Part shown: positions 34,122 to 46,191 of the stretch, piece after piece | Layout: each line of letters begins with the position of its first letter | Position numbering within the stretch: the stretch's first letter is position 1 | DNA from: Orobanche coerulescens | Taxonomy: Eukaryota > Streptophyta > Magnoliopsida > Lamiales > Orobanchaceae | Reading direction: 5' to 3' | DNA length: 64,000 nt | Assembly (NCBI GenBank): GCA_033398695.1 | Contig: JAWKAU010000036.1 | Location: 496,001 to 560,000 of the forward strand | Program-made: the position numbers and the translations under genes | The notes under the pieces: model-generated | What the model was told of the DNA's origin: nothing | The model's database searches: none | The model's input: the letters and a program-made list of their open reading frames with translations, nothing else

Positions 34122-35135
34122 CTAGGCATGATGTCCCATCCGACCGCACGCAAGACACTGAATCAGGGGCCTTTCACACTCACTCATCATGTGGCCGGGA
34201 TGACCACAATTAAAACACGTAGGACTACGAACGGAACCAGTAGGAGCAGACTTGGAACCATTTCCTCGCCCAAATGACGAAGGCTGACCCCCGAAGACTC
34301 TCGAACCAGACTGAGCCTTCGAATGCCCACCAGACTTGCCTCCCGAAAACTGGCCAGAGGTCTTCTGTTTCATTCCCTCGGATGCCGTCTCTGTCGCAGC
34401 AAACGACATCTCATAAGCCATCGCCTTATTCTGATACTCTTTCAAAGTTGTGCATCTCAGACCAGACATGTAATGACGCACCCTCGGTTTCATGCGCATA
34501 TCGAAGTGGCGGATCTTATCAAGCTCATCTCGGACTTGATTTCTCACGTAATGAAGTTGTTGGTTGTAGTCCTTGATTGCTTGCGAAATCGGAACATCCT
34601 GGGGCTTAGCCTCGAAGAAGGATCGGATCCTCCCCTCTTTCACTGGCCATGGACAAAACTCGTCTTCCATCAACTCCTGGAATTCTGCCCAAGTGGCTGC
34701 CCGATCACGTGGTTTCACCGCTTGCCACCATGTTGTCGCCTTTTTGGCGAGGAAGTACTAAGCGATGAGTACCTTCCTCTCCTCAGAGCATTTAGCAGCC
34801 TCAAACACCTTTTCCATCTCAAACAACCAACTCTCCCAACCGGAGGGGTTGGAAGCACCATCAAATTGTGGAGGACGCATGCGAATCATGTCCTGAAGTC
34901 GCTTATCATTTCCGGATCCAGTAGGCGGAACCGGGTTGGCATTAGCTTGGCCGACTAGGATGGCCTGAGTTAGTAGTGTCATCTGGTTCGCTACTTGCTG
35001 CAAAATGTTCGCCACTCCAACATTCTCATGTGCATTACCGGAGCTACCAGACTGGTCGTGTTGACCCCCGGAACTAGGCGGAACACTGTTCGACAAAGAA
35101 GGCATAGCCGAATCGGTTCCTGAGTTATCGGACAT
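34122..35135 (-). pseudogene. Gypsy-2 gag with zinc knuckle
   Basis: Opens at MSDNSGTDSAMPSL (35135), though a Gly/Arg-rich start similar to gypsy-1 lies just upstream (about 35200-35140). The core runs MRPPQFDGASNPSGWESWLF, then TAG at 34758 (a Gln position), then AEFQELMEDEFCP and IKDYNQQLHYVRNQV. Zinc knuckle CFNCGHPGHMMSEC is intact. A second finger CLACGRMGHHA is cut by a stop at 34122. Confidence 0.9.
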
Positions 35136-35400
35136 GGCCGCCCAACCGGCTGCGTCACGTCCCCTGCCGCGTCCGCATCCTCTACCAGCAGGAATTCTGA
35201 AGAAGTAGCGGGTGAATACAATTCAAATGCAAAATGCAACAAGATATCAGGAAAGGAAACAGAACAGGATAACGTAACGAATCAAGTTAGGGAAAACTTA
35301 CGAGCACCAGCGTACTGAGATGATGGCATAGCAGTGATACTGTTCAAAACGACACTCGACTAGACCCAAATAACCGACAGCCTAGGTATCCATAAACCTA

Positions 35401-35413
35401 AGCTCTGATACCA
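35401..35413 (-). other. Gypsy-2 primer-binding site
   Basis: The minus strand reads TGGTATCAGAGCT, initiator-Met-tRNA type, five bases from the 5' LTR. Confidence 0.85.
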
Positions 35414-35418
35414 TATTC

Positions 35419-37509
35419 TGTAACACCCCCAAGATGATCAGGGCATATTACAGCGCCGTGGACCCCACACTATGGAATCTACCAAGCTAACGTACCAACA
35501 AGACATTCGATAACGACATACAATCATTAACAAAACGACAATTCAAATAAAAGACTACAATCTGACAAATAAAATCCGACATCAAATCCATTTCCCAAAA
35601 CGGGAACACAACACTAACAATTTTAAAAAGGAAGTACTCGAGTACTTAAACCAATTTCATAAAACAGAATTCTCCAAAACACGACATCAAAATAAATGAC
35701 AGGATAGAACACCAACAATCAACTACTGGACAGTATCATGCTTGCCCATCATCCTCATACGGCTCGAGTGCTCACTTATCTCCAAGACCTGTACCTGAAA
35801 TACAAAAGTATTTCCCCCATTTAAGGGGTTAGCGGCAACTGCTATTGCAAGTACAGTCCATTTGAACTACATTCTAATCAGATGAATATATGCGCCAAAA
35901 ATCATTTTTAGAAATCATTTATATTCCGGAATATTATACGGTGCACAAGCACAAAACACATTTTCTCCAACAAAACAATTCAAAGTTAACCTTGGTACGA
36001 GACTCACGGCCACCGTACCCCGCAGAGCCCCATCGGACATCCCTGGGTGGTTAACCATAGTTCGTGATACGCACACACACGGGAATACGTATTCCTAGAG
36101 GCCCCGTCGGACCGTCCCTAGGTGAACATACACATATCCATCCACAACCACGAATAGCCACAATTCAAATACTAGAATATGTAAACAAATGTAAAGTACT
36201 TGCCTTTGAGGCATTCTTGAAGAATCGGGAATGAAACACGACTACGAACGGTCCGGGTGGAAAACGACAGTTCCTAAACGAAGAATCAACGTAGTTTAGT
36301 CCCAACGGACAACAATAATCTATTGGAATACACCCATAACCCCAATTACAAACTACGATAATGAACGATCAATCGATACGGGCGAGGGTTTACGTAAAAC
36401 CTCCCCGAATCGATAATTCACGAATCTAACTAGGTGAAATGGATTGGGATCCATCCGATAACAACAATCGATGAGGAATATCACAACATACTAGAATAAT
36501 TCGAGTCTAATAAGCTAAACTCGGAAAAACCCCCAAAATTGACAATTTAGGGTTCTAGACGAAAATACCTTGAATCAGAGTGAAGGACATGGATTTAGAT
36601 GGTGATGTGTTATGCTCGAGACACAAGAATCGGACTGGAAGGAGACTCCACTAATTACTCTCCACAATCTGCTCTGAAATCGCCGAAATCGCCCGTAGGA
36701 AGGGAAGGAAAGAAAAAGAATGACAAAAAAAGTTTTTTTTAAACTGCCGATGATCTATTTAAATTGCATAGTTAGCGCACGCTAACTAACACAAGTAGCG
36801 TGCGCTAACGGGGCTTATAAACAGTCCTGAAGTTACTGCCCGACATCGTTAGCGTGCGCTAGACAGGCTTAACACGCACTAAATACTACACGATAGTGCT
36901 CGCTAACAACAACTAGTTAGCGTACGCTAACTGCACATCGATAGCGCACGCAAGGGGAAAGGAGTAGCGTGCGCTACCTACGCAGCAGTTCAGTACTGCT
37001 CACATGAGCAGTACGCTGCTGCCGAAGGTATAATTTTCGAAACGCACAACAAGGACAGAATCCAGAAACATAAACACGAAGTATACAAGACGACGGAGCT
37101 AAGCGCTGAAAGAAAATATAATTCCGACCACCGGAGGGTCCGTAATGCGACAACAAAAATGAGAGTCCCTAAACTATTAGGAAATTACAAAAATGGCCCA
37201 AGTGCCCGAAAATCACGAAACAACGTCAGATTAATGAACCGAAAGTCTCCACACAACCAACTCAACCATACGAACTTGTGCAAACCATGAAATAATGAAA
37301 ACGAACGAGTGTTACGAGAATCGAACGTTCATACGGCAAAGCATGTCATAAAATGAAATTACGTGAAAACATCACCAAAACTTGACCAAATGGAAAAACT
37401 CCAAGAGTAAAGTAGATTCAAAGTGTCGAAACGGTTACAAATGAGTCGATAAAAATAGACATACACCAAAAATGGAAACTGCTAAAAATGGAAAGGTACG
37501 GATATTACA
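35419..37509 (-). repeat. Gypsy-2 5' LTR
   Basis: 2091 bp. The palindrome cluster at 36771-36978 includes the perfect 16-mer GTTAGCGTACGCTAAC (36916-36931) and several TAGCGTGCGCTA-type near-palindromes. The stem-loop block is at 35812-35854. Differences from the 3' LTR are mostly transitions. Confidence 0.93.
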
Positions 37510-37832
37510 TTGGTAGACTTGCTTATCGATTAACACTACTGCCATCATTAGATGGAGTGTATGATGTCTTCCACGTCTCTCAGTTGAGGAAGTACATTTA
37601 CGATTCGAGTCACAAGATCAATTTCGAAGAAGTAGAGATTTCTAATGATGCTACCTTCAGAGAAGTGCCAATCGCGATTATAGATCGTCGCATAAAGACT
37701 CTAACGAATAAAGCTATACCCCTTATGAAGATTCGTTGGTCACATCACGACATTGAAGAAGCAACTTGGGAGATTCAGTCGAGCATGAGAGAGAGTCACC
37801 CCGAGTTATTTTCTTAGTTTCGGGACGAAACT
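37510..37832 (+). pseudogene. Gypsy-H integrase tail with chromodomain-like segment
   Basis: Continues the integrase interrupted at 28386: GRLAYRLTLLPSLDGVYDVF, then HVSQLRKYIYDSSHKINFEE and the chromodomain-like end IRWSHHDIEEATWEIQSSMR, stopping at 37815. Removing gypsy-2 and one TTGGT copy leaves the frame continuous, which confirms the junction. Confidence 0.9.
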
Positions 37833-37850
37833 ATTTTAAGGAGGATGGTA

Positions 37851-40215
37851 TGTAATACCACGGGTATTCCATGCTGTTAAAAACATCATGTACTTCATTT
37901 TTAACGATTTAACATTGTACTCCACCTCTCGATGCTTGTACTTTTATACGTCATGTTTTGACCGTGTTGTCACGTATAAAATCTTGTGGCATTTATTTGT
38001 TTTGTGATGTAATTGTATGATGATGATATGTCGGTGACATACCTTGATGTCGTTGAGCAATTATCGGTGCGAATATAATGGTGGCCAATGTCTTGTTCCC
38101 CGATAAATTGTTGGACGAGTCTAAAGGGAAGTCATGTTATAAAGATTAAATGTTATAATATAACTTAGTATGTTAAACGAACCTTACGTACATTGTTCAA
38201 ACCGCATTACGTACGCTAGCCTCATCGCGTTACATACATTAAAGCTTAGGCCTTACGTACGTAATGAAGTCTTCAGTCTTCGAACGAGAATCTTGATCCC
38301 ACGTGGTCAGGACAACTTTTGGCGCGATAACGACAGTAAGTCAACCGAGATTTACGTACGTAACTCAGCAATACATTACGTACGTAATGTACAATGTCAT
38401 TTCGGGCAGTAGGCTCTGAGAACCCCTTACATACGTTAACCTTTTGGCAATAACGTACGTAACGAAGTTTACGTATGTAAACCCTTGGGCATAACCTACG
38501 TAATGCCATCATGGTTTTATATAATGGAATCTCCTCTTTCACTTCTCCCGACCCTTAAACATTTCTCCTCTCCCAAATATCATTCTCCAGCCCTCCTAAT
38601 CGAATTCTAGCCTCCCTAGCCGCATGTTATCATAGTAAGAGTGGATTGATAAATCTCCGGAGAAGGTTTTGAAGGTGTTGTCCTCCCATTCTTCATCGTC
38701 CTTTGTTGTTCCTCCTCGTACCTCATGAAGTAAGTTAAGTTTATCAAACCTTTGAATCCATCTCGGTGTTGTTAGTTAAGCTGTACTAGATTTCGGATGT
38801 TTTGGGTAGTTTAGAACTTTTGATGATGATCGGACCAGTGAAACTAATCGTAACTGTTAAACAAAACCTATCAAGCTAGTATTTTGTATGACTTGTGGTA
38901 GTAAACATAGTCGGATTGTAAAATCATGATCGAACTTGTAAATCACCAACACCACGGAATCATCATGTTATGGATTGTGTTTATAATCCGGTTATCATAT
39001 TGTAAACTCGATTGTAATTCTTTAACGAATTAGTTATCAATTATTGAATTGGATAGGTCATCAATATTAGAAATTCGTGGGAATTGTACTTGTCCATTCT
39101 ACCCTAGAGTTATGGAATTTCGAGTTGAGTAATTATCAAGATTACGGGTGGTTATAGTCGTAGTCATAGCATAGAAATAGTGTATAAAAACATTTTGGTT
39201 AAAATGATGTGATAAATTAAAATTCGGTGGATTGAGGATTAAAGTAATTCGCATTAAACATAGAATTTTGGTTTCGACATTATGAAACGAACTAGGTTTA
39301 GAATCCTATCGGGACAGGGGCAATTGTGGCTATTCGTCATTATCACCATGAGGTATTAATCGACGAATATGTAACAGGTTGAGATCTCGGTTGTGGGCGT
39401 GTGAGCCGTTGTGTTATCAAGGAAGTTACTCTCGTCGGAACTAAGGCAAGTGATACCTTGCTCAGTCTATGTTACGATAAATTCTAAAGTTTAATGTGTG
39501 TCTCTATTCGTGGAAATTGTATTTCGTTATATGTGAAAACTTTATTCATGGGCCGATATGTGTTGAGGGATAAAACCTGAATGGTACCCACGTCCAGAGT
39601 ACTCCTATTTAGATACTTCCGTGACCCTTGGTTGCGACCCTGGGAGTTTATGTGTTGATATATCCGTATAGAACTGTGTTGAGGATAAAACATGAATGGC
39701 ACCCACGTCCGGAATATTCTTATGTAGATACTTCCGTGACCCTTGGTTGCGACCTTAGGAGTTTATGTGTTGATAGAAAAGATAATGTTGGGTATGTTGT
39801 GATCTAATACCAAACCGAATAATGATATTGTATTGCAGGTTTATCTTATACTTTCAATGATTTTTCGTTCATATTATCTGACCTAGATTGGCTGGCACGA
39901 TTCTTCATGTCAGGCAAATTTGTTGAATATGTGCGGGACATTCCCAAAGGTTCCGGTCAGGCTTGAGCGGCATTGGAAGGAAGCCATGTTATTTTGTTTC
40001 TTTAAAATGAATTCTGAATATTCCAAGTTGACGTAATAACCGTGTATTCGAACTTATTTTCTAAAGTATATTGTTTCATAATTGTATCATCGTGGAGCTA
40101 CTTTCATAAAAAAAATATTTAATGGATAAAGTTTAAAATCTTAAAAATTTGCCTTGTGGGTCTCACACGGGGTTCACGTCACTGTAACGTTCCGGTAAAT
40201 TTTGGGGGCATTACA
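37851..40215 (+). repeat. Gypsy-H 3' LTR
   Basis: 2365 bp, preceded by the polypurine stretch TTTTAAGGAGGATGGTA (37834-37850). Palindromes at 38186-38505, tandem duplication units near 39559 and 39676, end GGGGGCATTACA before GTTTA. Confidence 0.95.
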
Positions 40216-40640
40216 GTTTACATGCAGAAATTGGAGGTATTCTGGATGGGATTATGATCCCCAACTTATGATGTAGTAGTCGAACGAACCCATGCTAAAT
40301 TTTCTCGTTTGGGGTTGGACTCAACCGCTCAAAAAGTGGTCGAGCCTACTGGTAAACGTAAATGAGATTCAAAAGGAAAGGGAAAGGGAAATTCCCTGCT
40401 AAGAAATGAAAAGCTGAGAGTAACACCTCTAATAAAACATCTTCCGGAAGACCCCCGTGTGCAAAATGTGGCAGGAATCATCGTGGAGAATGCCTCGTTG
40501 GAAAAGGTGTTCGCTATTGGTGCAAGGAACCGAGACATATAGCTCATGAATGTCCCCAGCATAAGAAAGAAGATAATAGTATAGACATCAATAACAAGAG
40601 CAAGGCCCGCATACTGATATGACTCAAGAGGAGACATATT
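40216..40640 (+). pseudogene. Gypsy-O gag, C-terminal part with zinc knuckles
   Basis: Resumes gag after gypsy-H. The region 40457-40565 encodes CAKCGRNHRGEC (C-x2-C-x3-H-x3-C) and a second knuckle YWCKEPRHIAHEC, whose first Cys is Tyr. This paired arrangement is typical of one group of plant gypsy gag proteins. Several stops interrupt it. Confidence 0.8.
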
Positions 40641-41586
40641 AGGATACTAGTGCAATGGCATGTACGCTCAGTATCTCAAACTCACCTACTTTGGTTCTGT
40701 TTGATTCGGGTGCCACACACTCGTTTATATCTACTATATTCTTTGATTGAGTGAATAGTTCTTAGGTAGATTGTAATCATAATCTGGATGTTAGTATTCC
40801 ATCTAGCGGGTCTCGTCCTTTGTGTAGAGGAGTAACACTGAACTATAACACAAAATCACTAAGCGCTAACCTTTACGTCCTTAGTATGGAAGATTTCGAC
40901 ATTATATTACACATGGATTGGTTAAGAGATAACTACGTTGCTATATTATGTTGTGTGAGAAATCTAGTGATTAGGAACCCTGGTGAGGAAGAGCTTGTGC
41001 TTCATGGCACTAGAAGTAAATCAGTATCTAGGATCCTTTCAGCGTTGAAGGCGGTGAAGATGCTGAAGAAGAGTAATTGCCAAGGTTACTTGGTGAATAT
41101 CATGGATACTTGAACTCCGAATTTATCTCCAGCAGATGCCCTTGTAGTTCGAGAACTTGAAGATATATTTCCCCAAGATTTGTTAGGAGACTCTCCAGAT
41201 CGACAAGTTGAGGTTACTATTAATTTGGCGCCCGAAGCTTCTCCAATCTCTAAATCACCTTATAGGATGACGCCTAAGGAATTGCAAGACCTGAAGGATT
41301 CAAGGATCAATTCCTAGAGCTTTTAGATACGGGACATATTCGACCGAGCGTGTCACCTTGGGCATACCAGTTTTGTTCGTGAAGAAGAAAGATGGTACCT
41401 TGAGGATATGCATCGATTATATAGAGTTTAATCGACTTACTATCAAGAATAAGTACTCGTTACCCATAATTGATGACCTTTTCCATCAACTAAAGGGAGC
41501 GATTCTATTCTCAAAAATTTATCTCAGATTGGGCCATCATCAATTGAATATTAAGGAGTCTGATGATTGCAAGATGACCTTTACAA
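40641..41586 (+). pseudogene. Gypsy-O protease and start of RT
   Basis: [14 protein letters not shown] near 40697 is the protease site. 40820-41110 is open (DIILHMDWLRDNYVAI). RT starts with [24 protein letters not shown] sequence, frameshifts near 41300 and 41370, then [19 protein letters not shown] and [13 protein letters not shown]. Gypsy-3 cuts it at 41586, before the catalytic box. Confidence 0.85.
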
Positions 41587-43596
41587 TGTAACACCTCGAA
41601 TAATACAAGGGTTGTTACACGCCATAGAACCTTCCTCAAGGTATACTAGGCTAAACGTTCACATAACCACACATATCACATAAACATAAAACATGTAGTA
41701 ACGTAACTTAGGCCGTGGCCTCGAACATAACATTTTGATCAAAATAAGGTATGGTAGAAAATAACATCAAACCATTTCCCACGCAAGGGACTTCGACAAT
41801 AGATTTAAAATAGAAAATGTCTACTTAACATACTCCAACAGACAACAAGGACATTTGGAAATAAGCTCCCAAGACTCAATCCTAGTAACATCACGAATGA
41901 CCATTCTTCATGTGCGCTTCCCGTGGCTGCTCCTCGTGCTGTCCAATACTAGAAATGCATAAGACGCAATTTCCCCATTTGAGGGTTTAGCATTGGAATG
42001 TCTAGTGTAAGTACACAATTACACAATATTATATACAAGTGCAATCCATCACCACTTTCTCATTTTAAATACATTTGAAAAGCAATATTTTGGAATATCA
42101 AATTTCATCGAAAACAACATCATCAAGATCACATGTCACCATGCATCATCATCACAAATAACAACACACAAGGTAACTCGCGATCCGGTGTCCTTAGCAT
42201 AGATCCCCAGAGGTCTCATCGAACCTTCACCAAGTGGGAAACCACTTCCATGATCCAGCGCCCTAAGCATAGATCCTCCGAGGTCCCGTTGGACCATCCC
42301 AGGTGGAAGAACAATGCACACACACTTAAGTTTTTCACAAATCATCAATCATGTCGAATTCGCATCATTCATAACATAATGTAATAAATGTACTTGCCTT
42401 GATTATTATGACATAAAGAAATGGTGAATGGAAATGACTTCACTCCGAACTCTCTCCGAAGATTCGTTCCTAACACATAACGATATTCAATTAACCAAAA
42501 CACTTCTGGAACATAAGGAATTGTCCTAAGGTCTATCCTTTGGAACCATTCATCAGACACTACGAGGGCATAATCGACTATAATCAATTAACAGTAGAAA
42601 TCACAGAATTTAATCCACAAAACTTCAAGGAAAACATAGGATTATAATTACACAATCATAATCTATCATCAACCTAGACTAAATCGAATTAGAAAGACAA
42701 AATCATGATAAGAACCCTTAAATCCCCCAAACTAGGGTTATAAGAGATTTACCTCAACTGGAACGGTAAATGAAGAATTGATGGTGTTAAATCCATACTA
42801 AGAACTTGAAAATGTTGATAGATTATGATCTCTGGTCGGATTACAAACTCACTTGCTCAGGCTCGCGGTCGCCGGGAGAAAGGAAGAAGGGTAAGAAATG
42901 ACGAAGGTTGGACCGTTGTCCTCATATATATACAGGTGCTTATTAGCATGTGCTAGGTGCACGATTATCTTGCACTAATGAGCTATAATAACCAAGTGCT
43001 TTGTCCATAATGTTCGGCCTAGTCCCATTAGTGTGCACTGATGATGATATTAATGCGAGCTAACTGACTCAAGTGTTCTGCCCAATATTGTTAGCAAGCG
43101 CTAATGAGGATATTAGCATGCGCTAACTGACTCAATCTAGAAACCTGAGTATTTTGTCTAGTCTCGTTAGCATGTGCTAGTGAGGATATTAGCGTGCGCT
43201 AACTGATTCTATCCAGAAATTTGAGTGTTCTGCCCAGATTTGTTAGCTTGTGCTAATTGTGTTATTAGTGTGTGCTATTATAACACATTATCACGCGCTA
43301 ATGATACAATTATTTTGCGCGAGCTCCTCTGCTCAGCAGTACAACTGTGAAGCCCGATCAGTTCGAACACGTTCCAGAAGATACAAAACTCGATGTACAA
43401 ATAAACAACGAAGTACTTGTGAAGAAAACCAACACACAAGCTCAAGCGCCAAACAGACACTTGATTCCAACCATATGACAATATGGAAAATCAAACACAT
43501 AAACCAAATACTCAATACTTTGGAAAATTACAAAACAATGTCAACGAAAATACACCAAAATAGAGATTACTAAAAATAAAAAGTGTCGATATTACA
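41587..43596 (-). repeat. Gypsy-3 3' LTR
   Basis: 2010 bp, TGTAACACCTCG...GATATTACA. Sense direction: palindromes TTAGCRTGCGCTAA-type at 43315-42935, TATA-like GTATATATA at about 42933-42924, two GC modules near 42306-42178 (GATCCAGCGCCCTAAGC), stem-loop block 42013-41970. The U3 motif resembles that of gypsy-2. Confidence 0.88.
41970..42013 (-). other. Conserved paired stem-loop block in gypsy-3 LTR
   Basis: CCCC-ATTTGA-GGG then TTTAGCATTGGAATGTCTAG, in which CATT/AATG form the second stem. The arrangement is as in gypsy-1 with a different loop. Confidence 0.45.
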
Positions 43597-43619
43597 CTCC
43601 CTCCCTCTAAGAAAAGTTT

Positions 43620-43845
43620 CACCCCGTAACATACGAAGTAAATAACCCTGGGTATCTCGACTTCATATTCTTCTCTATCTCCCATGTGGTCTCCTCTAAT
43701 TCGTGTCTCGATCATTGTACCTTAACCAAAAGAATGGTTTTGTGCCTAAATTGTTTTACCCGATGTTCCAAAATCTGAATCAGTTTCTCCCCAAAGGTAA
43801 TGTCGAGGCCCAACTCAATCTCTCCAAAATCGATAATATGACTAT
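43620..43845 (-). pseudogene. Gypsy-3 integrase chromodomain-like tail
   Basis: The minus strand reads HIIDFGEIELGLDITFGEK, ILEHRVKQFRHKTILLVKVQ, then a stop in place of Trp and SRHELEETTWEIEKN. Closest here to gypsy-1. Truncated upstream by the copia-2 LTR. Confidence 0.85.
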
Positions 43846-45442
43846 TGCAGGTCACATGTATGTCAGGTACAAGTCTAGTAGGGGGTGAATAGACTTGTAA
43901 AATCTTTTTGCTAAATAACTGTTTGAAAAACACAGCTTTAATAGTGCAGCTAAGTTAACTCGGATGGGTTTAATGCAGTTAAGATTTATCAGCTGTAAAA
44001 TTGTCTTGTGGAAGACAACTGACTTTTAATACAACAGTTAATATGAATGCAACAGTTAAGTATGATGTTAAAAACAATAAATGATACCGCACTTATAGTG
44101 GTTTCAGAGATGGGGTAATCTTATACTAGTCTACTTCTCTCCAAACAAGTTAGAGATAAATTCGCTATAACTTTCAACCAGTGAAATCATTTTACAATGA
44201 ATTTAATTACAACAGCTTTCAACCAGTAAAAATTCATGGCCATTGTAACTCCTTCCCTTCGTTGCCTAGCACCTCTTGATCAAAAACCCTTGAATGCCTC
44301 AGCAACTTGCCAGTTGCCCATCACCTTCCAACCAAGAATCTGTGGATGCCGTACAACCCCTTACTCTCAAGAACCTCGTTCAATAAAGTACCATGTACTC
44401 AAACTTTTAAGACAAGAGTGTTTTTATTCTCTAACTTGAGAGATTCTCTGTATATGATACTTTATAATCTTGCTCTTCACGATGATATAGTTGTATATTG
44501 TTTTCATTTGCTTTGATTGCTTGTAATTGTAGTTCGCATCGTACTTCTACTCAAGTGTTCTTCAGATACTTATAGTATGATCTTTGAGCTCTTCATATCC
44601 ATTGCATATTGGAACAAATACGTTCGTTGGAGAGTGGACTTCATTGTTTAGCTTTTCTGCTCTTTGCACGACTTTGTCTCTTTCTTCAAGTCCGACCGTT
44701 TGAAGATGTAGGATTACTGTGCCGTTTTTCTTTGCTTACTATATTTGGAAAGTCTTCAGGAGGTGAATCTCGATGAATATTCTATTCCTTGAATTTTGGG
44801 AATCAATCACTTTCTCTCATTGGCTTTACGTCTGCATGTGATTTGCCGTCTTTGTTGACTTTTCAATGTTTGTTGATGTGGATATAGTTGATGTTCGAAA
44901 CTTGGCTGATATTCTGTCTGGATAAAGATTTAGCTGATATTCTGCCTTCGTCAAACTGGGCTGATATTTTGCTTTGACCGAAACCCGACTGAAATCTATC
45001 TGGTCAACCTTAGCTGATATTCTCCTTTGACCAAACCCTACTGATATTTGACTATTTTATACTTGGCCAAATTTTATCTTCAATGATACTCAATATTTCC
45101 CATAATTTAGGCCAATTGAGCACCATGTAGTCAATAAAGATCTCCTGTTGGGGACAATCAGGATCTTGAAGTATTTCCCAGACGTAATACTTCTCCATGA
45201 ACTGTTTTCTTGTTGTTCCCCACTTAGGTTCAGCTTCTACTGGTAATATTCCTCAACATAATACAACTCATTCCCTTCCTATTGAAGTGGTTGAGGTAAT
45301 TTCTGCCTGGTTCTCTTTATCTTTGCTGCAGGGACCTCTGAAGGTTCAGCTGTGCTTTACCTTTTCTCGGAACATGAAGTTTCAGGAAGATGAATGACTT
45401 TAGGTGCACTTCTGGAAACCACTGCCAAGTACTATTGTTTCA
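43846..45442 (-). repeat. Copia-2 LTR (3' LTR of a minus-strand copia, probable)
   Basis: Starts TGCAGGTCACATG and shares with the copia-1 LTR GGGGGTGAATAGACTTGT, CTTATAGTGGTTTCAGAG and GGAGAGTGGACTTC at matching spacing. The right edge is put at 45442 (CA), because a polypurine tract follows (minus AAATAGGGGGAAGAAAAGAG, 45470-45451 region) and the length (1597) then matches copia-1. Odd point: about 50 open minus-strand codons near 45230-45085 lie inside this LTR. Confidence 0.6.
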
Positions 45443-45450
45443 TTTGGTTC

Positions 45451-46191
45451 TCTTTTCTTCCCCCTATTTGCCAGCATCAATAATTTGAGCTAGCTATTCT
45501 TCCACCCTTGTCATGAAGTCCTGCATGCCCAGGGGAATTCTGACAGATGTAGGTTGTGGGTAAGGGTCCTTCCTATTAAGCAGAGGGTCCTTCCAAAAGT
45601 TTTTCAATTATTTCCCCCACCATCATGCGGATCAGCTCAGTTAAGGTAGAGGGTAGCTGAAATTTAGTTGCCTCTGCCTGGTGGAAATTCTCAGTTGTGG
45701 TTTCATGTGCAGCTGACTTTTTAGCAGGAGATGATTTTTCAGATACATGTTCCCCCTGCTTCTCTGACTTTTCATCTTGTGAGTGTTGAGCTAAATTTGA
45801 TCCTTGATCAGGTGCACCCTGATCCTCATCGTCATCAGGATCAATCTGATCATCCTACTTGTCATCCTCTTCTTTTCGTCCTCTTCATCTTCATCTACTT
45901 TTTCTCCTACTTCCTCATTAACAACAACATTTTCTTCCTTTTCTACTTCTTTGTCATCACTCTCCATTGAAACTCCATGTTTAATAATTTTCTTATGCTT
46001 ATTAACTTCATCAAAAACTTTTTCCTGAGCTACCCCTCATAACACAGAGAATAAATTTGTCTATGTTGGTATTAAAATTAGAAATTAACCAATTTTCATC
46101 AATTAGAAAACTAATTTCAGTTTCATTGTAGAAGACTTGAATGAGTTCAGTAGAAAGAGGGTTGTCCCAACCACTCCTCTCCACACGTTCC
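45451..46191 (-). pseudogene. Copia-2 3' internal region with unidentified acidic ORF
   Basis: A minus-strand reading from 46191 encodes SGWDNPLSTELIQVFYNETE and EISFLIDENWLISNFNTN. After a frame change it becomes very acidic (ESDDKEVEKEENVVVNEEVG), then QGSNLAQHSQDEKSEKQGEH, and later RIPLGMQDFMTRVEE close to the polypurine tract. Its place between pol and 3' LTR is where SIRE-like copia elements carry an extra ORF. I do not recognise the protein. Several frame changes and stops make it non-functional. Copia-3 cuts it at 46192. Confidence 0.45.

Larger units (their letters stand above)
28387..37509 (-). mobile_element. Gypsy-2: complete Ty3/gypsy chromovirus
   Basis: 9123 bp, flanked by TTGGT at 28382-28386 and 37510-37514. 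Both LTRs are 2091 bp (28387-30477 and 35419-37509). On the minus strand: primer site, gag, protease, RT, RNase H, integrase and chromodomain-like tail. One frame covers most of gag-pol, broken by about eight stops and two frameshifts. It is clearly related to gypsy-1 in protein but not in the U3 palindromes. Confidence 0.95.
14897..40215 (+). mobile_element. Gypsy-H: Ty3/gypsy chromovirus hosting two insertions
   Basis: TG...CA ends, flanked by GTTTA at 14892-14896 and 40216-40220. LTRs 14897-17263 and 37851-40215. Internal order on the plus strand: primer site, gag, protease, RT, RNase H (split by the LOG element at 20391/26974), integrase (split by gypsy-2 at 28386/37510), chromodomain-like tail, polypurine tract. 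Without insertions it would be about 9.6 kb. The first 190 bp of the LTRs differ at roughly ten positions by eye, more than in either nested element, which agrees with the insertion order. Confidence 0.95.
41587..43845 (-). mobile_element. Gypsy-3: 3' part of a minus-strand gypsy
   Basis: 3' LTR plus the integrase end. The left target flank is TACAA (41582-41586). The right part is lost where the copia-2 LTR begins at 43846; no continuation is seen in the window. Confidence 0.85.

Noticed and set aside
45731..46028. Plus-strand frames rich in Ser, Phe and Leu
   Set aside because: They are the antisense of the acidic Glu/Asp-rich minus-strand frame.
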